Source of the DNA: Streptomyces nymphaeiformis
Lineage (GTDB): Bacteria; Actinomycetota; Actinomycetes; Streptomycetales; Streptomycetaceae
Length of the DNA: 64,000 nt
Direction of reading: 5' to 3'
Assembly (NCBI RefSeq): GCF_014203895.1
Contig: NZ_JACHJY010000003.1
Location: forward strand, 62,001 to 126,000
Numbering within the stretch: position 1 is the stretch's first letter; every line of letters starts with the position of its first letter. The notes beneath the pieces were generated by a model, which saw only the letters and a program-made list of their open reading frames with translations, had not been told where the DNA came from and did no database searches. Positions 53,125 to 60,619 of the stretch are shown here, in pieces. The position numbers and the translations under genes are program-made.

Positions 53125-53619
53125 TCAGCTGTGCCGGGTGGAGGGCGGACCGCGCGACGCGCGCGGCCGGTGGACGCCGCCGGGCGGCGCCCGCTCGCGG
53201 CGCGGATCGCCCACGAGGAGCCCCCGCGCGGGTACGGAGAGGTCGGCCTGCGCGACGGGCGGGGCGGCGGGCGGCGCGGGGAACCGCACGGGGTTCTCGA
53301 CGGCGACCGGAAGCCCCACGACGGCGGCGGGCGCGAGACGCGGCTCCTGGGAGCGGGCGCGCGGGGCGGCGTCGGAGGGGGGCTGGGGGGTGGTGCCGGC
53401 CGCCGCTCGTCCTTGCGCGGACGCGCCGGACGCGCCGGAGGCGGCGAGGCCGTGCGCGGACGCGGCCGAGGGCCGGAGGCCCTGAGCCGACACGGTCGGC
53501 GCGGCCGGCGTCGCGGCACCCCGCGCGGACGCGTCCGCCGCCGGGGCGAGCAGCAACGACCAGAGCACGCACAGGAGTGCGGGTACGAGGGTCGCGAGGG
53601 GTCGTGCGGAGCTCTTCAC
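53125..53619 (-). CDS. Small secreted Ala/Pro-rich protein upstream of SecDF
   Basis: A 164-residue protein with a clear signal peptide (PLATLVPALLCVLWSLLLAP, then AADASARG). The mature part is Ala, Pro, Ser and Arg-rich with no recognised domain. It could be a real exported protein of the SecDF operon, since it starts 140 bp upstream and is in the same direction. The GTG start at 53619 is uncertain, and the C-terminus is of unusual composition, so part of it may not be translated as written. Confidence 0.5.
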   Translation of the reverse strand: MKSSARPLATLVPALLCVLWSLLLAPAADASARGAATPAAPTVSAQGLRPSAASAHGLAASGASGASAQGRAAAGTTPQPPSDAAPRARSQEPRLAPAAVVGLPVAVENPVRFPAPPAAPPVAQADLSVPARGLLVGDPRRERAPPGGVHRPRASRGPPSTRHS

Positions 53620-53817
53620 CGTGCCGCCCGCCCCCTCCGCTGGTCCCCGTCCTTGGGGCTCAGCGTAGACGGGGCCCGGTGCGGCGCCGCACCGGGTGCG
53701 CGGAGCGGTGAGTACGGGTGCGCGTCCGTCAGTTGAGTACGGATGCTCATGTCCGGGTTCCGGGGTCGCCGGACGATGGTCGCGTCACCGTTCCGCCTCG
53801 GACCCAGGGGGCCTCCC

Positions 53818-54504
53818 GTGCTCAGCCGTATCGCCGCCCACGTCGTCCCGTTCTTCGGCCGGCTGACCGTCACCTCGGACCCCGGGGCCCGGGTCGAGCC
53901 GGGCAGCATCTTCGTCGTGAACCACACGTCGCTCGCCGACCCGGCGCTCGTGCTCGCCGCGCTCCGCAGGCGGCTGTCCGTCGAGCCGGTCCTGCTCGCC
54001 ACCTCGGGCCTCTGGCGGATCCCGGTCCTGGGCCGGGCGCTGACGCGCGAGGGCCACGTGCCCGTCCACCGCAACTCGGCGCGGGCCGCGGCGGCCCTGG
54101 ACCACGCGGCGGTCGCGCTCGCCTCGGGGCGGCACGTGATGCTGTACGCGGAGGGGCGCATCCCGCCGCGCCGGGACGCCGCCGAGAACCCGCCGGAGAC
54201 GTTCCGCACCGGCCTGGCGCGGCTCGCCCGGGCCACCGGCGCGCCGGTCGTGCCGATCGGTCAGGCCGGGGCCCGGCGGATCACCTCGGGCGGGCGGGCG
54301 AAGCAGCTCGCGGGCGTGCTCACCGCGCCCGTGCGCAGGCCGGGCCTGCACGTCCACATCGGCGCGCCGCTGCACCTGCCCGACGACGTGGCCGCCGCGA
54401 CGGAGCTGGCGCACGGGGCCGTGACCGCGGCCTGGCGGGCGGCGGCCGGGGCCCTGGGCGAGCCGGCGGCTCTCGCCGGTGAAGGCCCCCGGCGAGAGGG
54501 CTGA
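53818..54504 (+). CDS. 1-acylglycerol-3-phosphate acyltransferase-like protein (PlsC family)
   Basis: A 228-residue acyltransferase. The catalytic H-x4-D motif is VVNHTSLADPALVLAAL (NHTSLAD), and motif III-like EGRIPPR and GAPVVPIGQAGARRI follow. PlsC proteins transfer acyl groups to lysophosphatidate at the membrane. The GTG at 53818 has AGGGGG about six bases upstream and is chosen; in-frame ATGs at 53743, 53749 and 53776 are possible. No strong membrane helix is present, so it may associate peripherally. Confidence 0.87.
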   Translation: MLSRIAAHVVPFFGRLTVTSDPGARVEPGSIFVVNHTSLADPALVLAALRRRLSVEPVLLATSGLWRIPVLGRALTREGHVPVHRNSARAAAALDHAAVALASGRHVMLYAEGRIPPRRDAAENPPETFRTGLARLARATGAPVVPIGQAGARRITSGGRAKQLAGVLTAPVRRPGLHVHIGAPLHLPDDVAAATELAHGAVTAAWRAAAGALGEPAALAGEGPRREG

Positions 54505-54519
54505 GTCCCCGGCTCCTCG

Positions 54520-54918
54520 TCAGACGGTCTCGCCCTCGGCCCGCTCCTCCGCGTCCGCCAGCCAGAACAGCAGCGGGGACAGGGCGAGTTCGAGGGCGGC
54601 GAGCGCCAGCTGGAACCAGTGGGGCCGTCCTTCGACGGCGAGGGAGAGGAGCCTGCCGAGGGCTCCGAGCAGGAACACGGCGGTGAGCCCGCGCACGGCC
54701 GCGGCGGGAATCGGCGACCGTCGCGCCGCCCAGAGCCAGGCGAGGCCGTAGCCGGCGAAGATCGCGCCGAAGAACCGGCCGAGGCTGTCGACCGTCGGGC
54801 CGGCCGACGCGGCGCCCGGGATCGCGGCGTTGCCGAGCAGGACGTGGAGGAGTCCGATCGCCACGCAGGCGTACCCCATGGCGAGGGCGAGGCCTCGAAG
54901 CGTCTTGGCTCTGGTCAT
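54520..54918 (-). CDS. DUF4345-like membrane protein
   Basis: A 132-residue protein with four hydrophobic segments: GLALAMGYACVAIGLLHVLL, LGRFFGAIFAGYGLAWLWAA, AAVRGLTAVFLLGALGRLLS, and FQLALAALELALSPLLFWLA. The order and the pattern H-V-L-L-G...S-L-x-R-F-F-G-A-I-x-x-G-Y-G match DUF4345 proteins. Function unknown. ATG 54918 follows a G-rich site; ATG 54933 is possible. It is divergent from the TetR gene, with two shared operators between them. Confidence 0.82.
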   Translation of the reverse strand: MTRAKTLRGLALAMGYACVAIGLLHVLLGNAAIPGAASAGPTVDSLGRFFGAIFAGYGLAWLWAARRSPIPAAAVRGLTAVFLLGALGRLLSLAVEGRPHWFQLALAALELALSPLLFWLADAEERAEGETV

Positions 54919-54934
54919 GTCCGCGACCCCCATC

Positions 54935-54996
54935 CAGTAGACACACATCTAGTAGCAGGACGAGCGTACGGCCGCTTACTGGACACATGTCAAGTA
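54935..54996. promoter_or_regulatory. Two TetR operators between DUF4345 and TetR genes
   Basis: Site A is TACTGGACACATGTCAAGTA at 54977-54996, which fits the palindrome TACTNGACANNTGTCNAGTA. Site B is CAGTAGACACACATCTAGTA at 54935-54954, an imperfect copy of it. Their centres are 42 bp apart, about four helical turns. Both lie in the spacer of the divergent genes, near the start of each. Confidence 0.75.
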
Positions 54997-55006
54997 GGAT
55001 GGCGGT

Positions 55007-55615
55007 GTGCCGCCCCGCAGACGCCTCAGCCCCGCCGAACGCCGCGCCCAGCTCCTGGACGTCGCCGCACGGCACTTCGCGGCGCTGCCGTACGACGAGG
55101 TGCGGATGGAGGAGGTCGCCGAGCGGGCCGGGGTCTCGCGGGCGCTGCTCTACCAGCACTTCCCCAACAAGCGGGACCTCTTCGCCGCGCTCTACCAGGA
55201 GGTCTCCGAGCAGCTGCTCGCGCAGACGCGGCTGGACCCGGCCGACACCCTGGTCGAGCAGCTGACGCAGGGTCTGGACGCGCACATCGCGTACTTCGCG
55301 GCGAACCGCAACACGGTGCTCGCGGCGAACCGCGTCCTGGCCGGCGACCGGCTCGTCCAGACGATCATCACGGGCGAACTCGACGCCCTGCGCGAGCGTC
55401 TGCTCGGTGTGCTGCCGCTCGCCGACGACCGGACCCGGGCGGCCGTGTCGGGGGCCCTGAAGAGCTGGCTGGTCTTCGTGCAGGTGCTGTGCGTGGACTG
55501 GCTGACCCACGAGACCTGTACGCGCACCGAGCTGCGCGACGTGTGCGTCGGCGCGGTCGTGGGCGCCCTCCGGCCCCTCCTCGACGAGGACCCGGCCCCC
55601 GACTGGCCCCGCTGA
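55007..55615 (+). CDS. TetR-family regulator of the DUF4345 gene
   Basis: A 202-residue TetR repressor with an N-terminal HTH (LLDVAARHFAALPYDEVRME; EVAERAGVSRALLYQHFPNK). The ligand domain follows. GTG at 55007 directly after the operator pair. It likely represses itself and the divergent DUF4345 gene; the ligand is unknown. No metal or drug-binding motif is visible. Confidence 0.92.
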   Translation: MPPRRRLSPAERRAQLLDVAARHFAALPYDEVRMEEVAERAGVSRALLYQHFPNKRDLFAALYQEVSEQLLAQTRLDPADTLVEQLTQGLDAHIAYFAANRNTVLAANRVLAGDRLVQTIITGELDALRERLLGVLPLADDRTRAAVSGALKSWLVFVQVLCVDWLTHETCTRTELRDVCVGAVVGALRPLLDEDPAPDWPR

Positions 55616-55634
55616 CCGCCGGGGAGCCGAGGGG

Positions 55635-56558
55635 TCAGAAGACCGACAGGCCCGTGATGGTCGTGAACCGGTCGAGCGCGGTCACGCCCGCCACCGAGTT
55701 GCCGCGGCTGTCCAGGCCCGGGCTCCAGACGCACAGCGTGCAGCGGCCCGGCACGACGGCGACGACCGCTCCGCCGACGCCGCTCTTGCCGGGCAGCCCG
55801 ACGCGGTAGGCGAAGTCCCCGGCCGCGTCGTAGGTGCCGCAGGTGAGCATGACGGCGTTGACCTGTTTGGCCTGACTGCGGGTCAGCAGGCGGCTGCCGT
55901 CGGCGCGGAGCCCGTGCCGGGCCAGGAAGCCGGTGGCGAGGGCGAGGTCGGCGCAGGAGGCCTCCAGGGAGCACTGGCGGAAGTACTCGCTCAGGAGGTC
56001 GGGGACGGGGCCCGTGATGTTCCCGTAGGAGGCCATGAAGTGGGCGAGGGCCGCGTTGCGGTCGCCGTGGGCCGCTTCGGAGGCGGCGACGCCGGCGTCG
56101 AAGGCGAGGTCCGGGTTGCCGCTCTCGGCGCGCAGGAAGTCGAGCAGGCTTCCGGAGGCGTCGCCGGTCAGGCGGTGCAGCCGGTCGGTGACGACGAGGG
56201 CGCCGGCGTTGATGAACGGGTTGCGGGGGATGCCGTGTTCGTACTCCAGCTGGACGAGGGAGTTGAACGGGTCGCCGGAGGGTTCCCGGCCGACATGGGC
56301 CCAGAGCGCCTCGCCCTCTCCGGCGAGGGCGAGCGCGAGGGTGAAGACCTTGGTGACGGACTGCGTGGAGAAGGGGCGCTGCCAGTCCCCCACTCCGTAG
56401 ACCGTGCCGTCGAGTTCCGCCACGGCCATGCCGAAGTCGCGCGGGTCGCCGGCCGCGAGGGCCGGGATGTAGTCGGCCGGGGTGCCGCGGTCGGTGAGTT
56501 CCGCGATCTCCTCGGCGATGCGGTCGAGGACGGGCTGGAAGGAGGTGTTCGCGGTCAC
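55635..56558 (-). CDS. glsA: Glutaminase (GlsA family)
   Basis: A 307-residue serine-dependent glutaminase that converts L-glutamine to glutamate and ammonia. The catalytic S-x-x-K lies in FSTQSVTKVFTLAL. Other active-site blocks are YEHGIPRNPFINAGALVVTD (Glu/Asn), then CGTYDAAGDFAYRVGLPGKS (Tyr) and GVGGAVVAVVPG. Length is normal for the family. GTG at 56558 overlaps the stop of the enoyl-CoA hydratase-like gene as GTGA, so the two are coupled. Confidence 0.95.
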   Translation of the reverse strand: MTANTSFQPVLDRIAEEIAELTDRGTPADYIPALAAGDPRDFGMAVAELDGTVYGVGDWQRPFSTQSVTKVFTLALALAGEGEALWAHVGREPSGDPFNSLVQLEYEHGIPRNPFINAGALVVTDRLHRLTGDASGSLLDFLRAESGNPDLAFDAGVAASEAAHGDRNAALAHFMASYGNITGPVPDLLSEYFRQCSLEASCADLALATGFLARHGLRADGSRLLTRSQAKQVNAVMLTCGTYDAAGDFAYRVGLPGKSGVGGAVVAVVPGRCTLCVWSPGLDSRGNSVAGVTALDRFTTITGLSVF

Positions 56559-57691
56559 GCGCCGGCCCGCGCTCCCGGGTCTGCGGCCGGGACGGTCGCG
56601 GAACCCGCGGCGGTTCCGGCGGCCGCGCCGGCCCCTGAAGCCGCGGCCAGGCCCAGGTCGCCGTCGGCAGGCGCGTCGAAGTAGCGGGCGACGTCGGCCT
56701 CCGTGACCTCGGCGAGGGTGGCCGGGGTCCAGTGCGGGTCGCGGTCCTTGTCGACGACCTGGGCGCGGATGCCCTCGACGAGGTCGGGGGTGGAGAGGGC
56801 CGCGCAGGAGACGCGGTACTCCAGGTCGAGGACCTCCTCCAGGGTGGTGAGGGCCCGGGAGCGGCGGAGCGTGGCCAGGGTCGCCTTGAGGGCGGCCGGG
56901 GACCTCCCGAGGAGGGTCTCGGCCGTCTCCTTGGCGGCGGGTACGCCGGTGTCGAAGAGTCGCTCGACGATCTCCTCGACGGTCGGGGCGGAGTAGCAGG
57001 CGTCGATCCACTCCCGCTGCTCGGCGAGGACGCCGGCGGGCGGGGCGACGACGTGGCGGGCGAGGGCCTCGTCGGCGGGCAGCCGCGTCAGGTCGCGGGC
57101 CAGGGCGGGGAGTTCGGCGGAGGGTACGCAGGCGTCGGCGAGGCCCGTGAGGATCGCGTCGGCGGCGCCGGCGTGGGCGCCGGTGAGGGCGAGGTGGGTG
57201 CCGAGTTCGCCGGGGGCGCGGCCGAGGAGGTGGGTGCCGCCGACGTCGGGGACGAAGCCGATGCCGGTCTCGGGCATGGCGACCCGGGAGCGCTCGGTGA
57301 CGATACGGACGGAGCCGTGCGCGGAGACGCCGACGCCGCCGCCCATCACGATGCCGTCCATGAGGGCGACGTAGGGCTTCGGGTAGCGGGAGATGCGGGC
57401 GTTGAGCCGGTACTCGTCCCGCCAGAAGGCCGCGGAGGCGGAGCCGCCGGCGCGGGCGTCGTCGTGGATGGCGCGGATGTCGCCGCCGGCGCAGAGGCCC
57501 CGCTCCCCGGCGCCTTCGATGACGACGGTGGTGACGGCCGGGTCGTGCTCCCAGTCGGTGAGCGCGCCGTCGACGGCGCGGACCATGGCGTGGGTGAGCG
57601 CGTTGATGGCGCGGGGCCGGTTGAGGGTGATGATCCCGGCGCGGCCCTCCGTCCGGAGGAGCACGTCGGAAGTTCCGGTCGGCACGATCAC
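56555..57691 (-). CDS. Enoyl-CoA hydratase/isomerase family protein, probable 3-hydroxyisobutyryl-CoA hydrolase
   Basis: A 378-residue protein with a crotonase fold. The pattern YPKPYVALMDGIVMGGGVGV, then RVAMPETGIGFVPDVGGTHL and a long C-terminal helical domain with FDTGVPAAKETAETLLGRSP is typical of the 3-hydroxyisobutyryl-CoA hydrolase (valine catabolism) branch. The C-terminal about 30 residues are an Ala/Gly-rich tail. GTG 57691 with AAGGGA just upstream. It is coupled to the glutaminase gene. Confidence 0.9.
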   Translation of the reverse strand: MIVPTGTSDVLLRTEGRAGIITLNRPRAINALTHAMVRAVDGALTDWEHDPAVTTVVIEGAGERGLCAGGDIRAIHDDARAGGSASAAFWRDEYRLNARISRYPKPYVALMDGIVMGGGVGVSAHGSVRIVTERSRVAMPETGIGFVPDVGGTHLLGRAPGELGTHLALTGAHAGAADAILTGLADACVPSAELPALARDLTRLPADEALARHVVAPPAGVLAEQREWIDACYSAPTVEEIVERLFDTGVPAAKETAETLLGRSPAALKATLATLRRSRALTTLEEVLDLEYRVSCAALSTPDLVEGIRAQVVDKDRDPHWTPATLAEVTEADVARYFDAPADGDLGLAAASGAGAAAGTAAGSATVPAADPGARAGA

Positions 57692-57906
57692 TCGGTCCCT
57701 TCGGGTGGCACGACTCGCTGACCCGGCCACCGTACCGGGAGGCGCGAGCGGCACCGAAGGGCGGGAAGGACTCATCCGCTTCTCGCGGATCCTGATTGCA
57801 CGGTGCGCGGTCCTGTGACGGCCGCTACTCCGCGTCCTCACACCGAGTCCTTCCCGTCACCTCCATGGAACCACCGGCGGGACGGGGGCGCGAGTGCCCG
57901 GTGCGC

Positions 57907-57944
57907 GCACGGGGCGCGGGTCACCGGGTGACCGCGCCCCGTGC
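57907..57944. terminator. Hairpin terminator between GNAT and enoyl-CoA hydratase-like genes
   Basis: GCACGGGGCGCGGGTCAC (57907-57924) pairs with GTGACCGCGCCCCGTGC, apart from one bulged G, around CGG-type loop bases. It lies just after the minus-strand GNAT gene (ends 57959) and upstream of the next one. Confidence 0.7.
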
Positions 57945-57958
57945 GTCCCCCCGGTGCC

Positions 57959-58642
57959 TCAGGCGGGCAGCAGGTCCTGCGGGATGCGCACCTGCCGGGG
58001 GGTGGAGAGGCGCAGTTCGATGATGTCCCGGACGGTGGGCCATTCCTCGTCGAGGATCGAGTAGAAGGCCGTGTCGCGGACGGCGCCGTCGAGCCCACGG
58101 GAGTGGGCGCGGCGGATGCCTTCGCAGGTCGCTCCGAGGCGCTCGATGGCGATTCTGGAGCGGGTGTTGCGGGCGTCGGCGCGCATCGTGATGCGGCGGA
58201 CGCCCCAGGCCTCGAAGGCGTGCCGGAGCATGAGGTACTTGGCCTCGGTGTTGATCCCGGTGCCCCGGGCGTCGCCGGCGATCCAGGTGTTGCCGATCTC
58301 GGCGGCGTCCGGGACGGCGGTCAGCGGATCGCCGTGGGGCATGCCGGGCATGGGCGGCCAGACCAGCGGCCCTCGCCAGTAGTCGAGTTCGAGGAAACGG
58401 GTCGAGCCGATGACTCGCTCGTCGGCCGTACTGACCAGGGCGAAGGGCAGGCAACGGCCTGCCGCCTGATCGGTGAGGGCACGGGCGATGTAGTCGAGGG
58501 CCGATTCGAAGCCGTCGGGTACGGGGGTGAAGGCGTAGGCCGATCGGTCCGCCCCGCCGGCCCGGGCGAGGGCTTCGGCGTGCCGCATCGCCAGCGGCTC
58601 CAGGCGCACGGAGCGCCCGGTCAGGAGAACAGGTACTGGCAC
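57959..58642 (-). CDS. GNAT-family acetyltransferase (RimJ/RimL-like)
   Basis: A 227-residue acetyltransferase. The pattern RLEPLAMRHAEALARA, then VIGSTRFLELDYWRGPLVWP, IGNTWIAGDARGTGINTEAK and LMLRHAFEAWGVRRITMRAD, matches the RimJ/RimL-like branch, which often acetylates N-terminal amines or small molecules. GTG at 58642 follows the G-rich and purine-rich upstream bases. The upstream spacer (58643-58930, 288 bp) has an AT-richer stretch near 58740-58770, which may be its promoter; nothing else was recognised there. Confidence 0.88.
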   Translation of the reverse strand: MPVPVLLTGRSVRLEPLAMRHAEALARAGGADRSAYAFTPVPDGFESALDYIARALTDQAAGRCLPFALVSTADERVIGSTRFLELDYWRGPLVWPPMPGMPHGDPLTAVPDAAEIGNTWIAGDARGTGINTEAKYLMLRHAFEAWGVRRITMRADARNTRSRIAIERLGATCEGIRRAHSRGLDGAVRDTAFYSILDEEWPTVRDIIELRLSTPRQVRIPQDLLPA

Positions 58643-58930
58643 GGAACCTCGGGTCTTTCACGGGCAGGGACGACTCCCGCCGCGGGGAGGCCGCGGCGGC
58701 AGCAGGAGGGAGGTTCTCGCCCGGTGCCGAAAGTGCCGTGAGAACGGCAAATGAGCAGGTAAAACGGTTCGCCACCGGGTGCGAGGAGGATCAGTATGCA
58801 GCCACAACCGCTCCGAGAACAGAACCCGGGGAGAACCTGCGTCCACGCGAGGGTGAAGCCTGCCGTCCGGCGGGGTCGACCGGTCTCACGGGACGGACGG
58901 GGCCGCCCGCCAGTCGGACGGCCCGTCGGT

Positions 58931-59632
58931 TCAGACGCAGGTGGGATGGCCCCAGCCGTCGGAGTTCTTCGCGATGGTCTCGCCCTTGTCGTAGGCACGA
59001 CCACAGCGGCAGCGGCCCGGGAATTTCGCGTTGAGGGTGCCGCCGGACGGGCGAGTCCTACGGGCGGAGCCCCCGCCGGCACTCGCGGAGCCCTTACGGG
59101 GCGCAGAGGAGCGCGCTCGGGGCGTGGAGGCGCGCGTGGCGGGCTCCGCCGGGGGCAGTTCGGCCCCGGCGGTGGAGTCGAGGGGCTCCTGGGTGCGGGC
59201 GGAGTGGCTGGCGGCGCGGTCGGCGGCGTCGTTGAGCGGGTCGCCGTCGACCTGGTGCGCGGGGACGTACACGAAGTCGACGTCCCGGCCGGTGAGCAGC
59301 TCGTCGATCCGCACGACCAGGTCCTTGTTGGCGACCGGGGTGCCGGCGGCGGTCTTCCAGCCCTTGCGGCGCCAGCCGGGGAGCCAGGTCGTGACGGCCT
59401 TCATGGCGTACTGCGAGTCCATGCGGACCTCGGCGGGCACCGCGGGGTCGAGGGCCTCCAGGAGGCGCTCGAGGGCCGTGAGTTCGGCCACGTTGTTGGT
59501 CGCCCGGCCGAGGGGGCCGGCCTCCCAGCGGTCGATCGCTCCGTCGGCGCGGCCGATGACCCATGCCCAGGCCGCGGGGCCGGGGTTTCCCTTCGACGCG
59601 CCGTCGCACGCCGCGATGATCTTCTCCACCAT
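58931..59632 (-). CDS. rnhA: Ribonuclease H with C-terminal extension
   Basis: A 233-residue RNase H type 1. The four acidic catalytic residues are all present: AACDGASKGNPG (Asp), NVAELTAL (Glu), RMDSQYAM (Asp) and PLNDAADR (Asp). The RNase H domain ends near residue 150. The C-terminal about 80 residues carry a basic Ser/Pro/Ala linker and a Cys-rich end (GRCRCGRAYDKGETIAKN, then GHPTCV), a possible zinc-binding tail common in Streptomyces proteins. The enzyme degrades RNA in RNA/DNA hybrids. ATG at 59632. Confidence 0.93.
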   Translation of the reverse strand: MVEKIIAACDGASKGNPGPAAWAWVIGRADGAIDRWEAGPLGRATNNVAELTALERLLEALDPAVPAEVRMDSQYAMKAVTTWLPGWRRKGWKTAAGTPVANKDLVVRIDELLTGRDVDFVYVPAHQVDGDPLNDAADRAASHSARTQEPLDSTAGAELPPAEPATRASTPRARSSAPRKGSASAGGGSARRTRPSGGTLNAKFPGRCRCGRAYDKGETIAKNSDGWGHPTCV

Positions 59633-59645
59633 CCCACGATCCTGA

Positions 59646-59685
59646 CACGGCGGAGGGGGTGGGCGGTCCCACCCCCTCCGCCGTG
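59646..59685 (-). terminator. Hairpin terminator after the RNA-repair operon
   Basis: CACGGCGGAGGGGGTGGG (59646-59663) pairs perfectly with CCCACCCCCTCCGCCGTG (59668-59685) around CGGT. It ends the minus-strand kinase-phosphatase/ligase operon (last stop 59700) before the RNase H gene. Confidence 0.85.
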
Positions 59686-59699
59686 CGGGCCGGGGCCGG

Positions 59700-60617
59700 T
59701 CAGAAGGCGCCGTAGTTGACCTGCCAGGTGGGCAGGCCCATCCGGCGCCAGAGGGCGACGACGCGGTCACGGTCGTCCAGGGAGACCCGGACCGCGTACC
59801 GGTGGCGCACATGGGCGTCGAAGAGCTCCGCCTTCACGAGGTCGTCGCCGCGGCCGTCGCCGGAGGCGCGCATCCACAGCTCGTCGTAGGGCACCTCGTG
59901 CCGGGCGAGCCAGCTCTCGGTGAGGGCGCGGTGGTCCTCGCTGCGCCCGGAGAGCAGGACGATCCGGTCCCGCTCGGCGTGCCGGAAGGCCCGCAGGGCG
60001 TCGCGGACGGAGGGGTTGATCAGGTCGCGGTCGCAGCGGCTGAAGTCGTACGGGCCCCGGTCGACGCGCAGCGCGAGGGTGCCGTCGATGTCGCACATGA
60101 CGGCGGTGGGGAGGCTCGGGTCGGGGACGTAGGGCTCTCCGACGGTGGGGCGGTCGTTGAGCCAGTCCGCGGTGAGCCGCCAGCCGCCCCGGGTGGCCTT
60201 GGCGTGCTTGTCGGCGAGGATGCGGATGATCTCCTCGCCGACGGGCCGTTCGCGGGCGGCGTCGCGGCGGACGCACTCGTCGACGGGGACGTCGGTGAAG
60301 TCGTGGACGGCGAAGGTGGCGAGGCCGCCCACGGCGGCCTTCAGCCGCTTGGGGACGTGCGGGGTCAGGTGGGTGTTGTCGACGACGACGTCGAAGCCGT
60401 CGTCGACGGCGGCGCGGACCGCGGCGTCCTGGATGCCGAGCACGGTCTGCTCGTGCTTGTGGGACCGGCCGCGTTCCGGCGAGGGGACGTCGAGCATGGC
60501 GCGGAGGTCGTCGAGGTTGACGCGGCGCATCCGGCCCTCGGCGGCGGCCTGGAGGGCGCGGGCGGCCGTCGTCTTGCCGGAGGCCGGGAGGCCGGTCATG
60601 AGGTGGACGACAGGCAC
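59700..60617 (-). CDS. Polynucleotide kinase-phosphatase (RNA repair)
   Basis: A 305-residue two-domain protein. The N-terminal kinase has Walker A GLPASGKTT and a downstream DNTHLTPHV block. The C-terminal HAD-type phosphatase has MCDIDGTLALR (D-x-D-G-T-L), then VLLSGRSEDHRALTESWLAR. This order (kinase then phosphatase) is that of T4 Pnkp-like enzymes, which convert broken RNA ends to 5'-phosphate and 3'-hydroxyl. It follows the RNA ligase gene by two bases, with AGGAGA just before the GTG at 60617. Confidence 0.9.
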   Translation of the reverse strand: MPVVHLMTGLPASGKTTAARALQAAAEGRMRRVNLDDLRAMLDVPSPERGRSHKHEQTVLGIQDAAVRAAVDDGFDVVVDNTHLTPHVPKRLKAAVGGLATFAVHDFTDVPVDECVRRDAARERPVGEEIIRILADKHAKATRGGWRLTADWLNDRPTVGEPYVPDPSLPTAVMCDIDGTLALRVDRGPYDFSRCDRDLINPSVRDALRAFRHAERDRIVLLSGRSEDHRALTESWLARHEVPYDELWMRASGDGRGDDLVKAELFDAHVRHRYAVRVSLDDRDRVVALWRRMGLPTWQVNYGAF

Positions 60618-60619
60618 GT

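Noticed and set aside
58738..59034. Possible small plus-strand gene in the spacer between GNAT and RNase H
   Set aside because: Composition is Arg/Pro-rich, no family and no convincing ribosome binding site; it overlaps the end of the RNase H gene.
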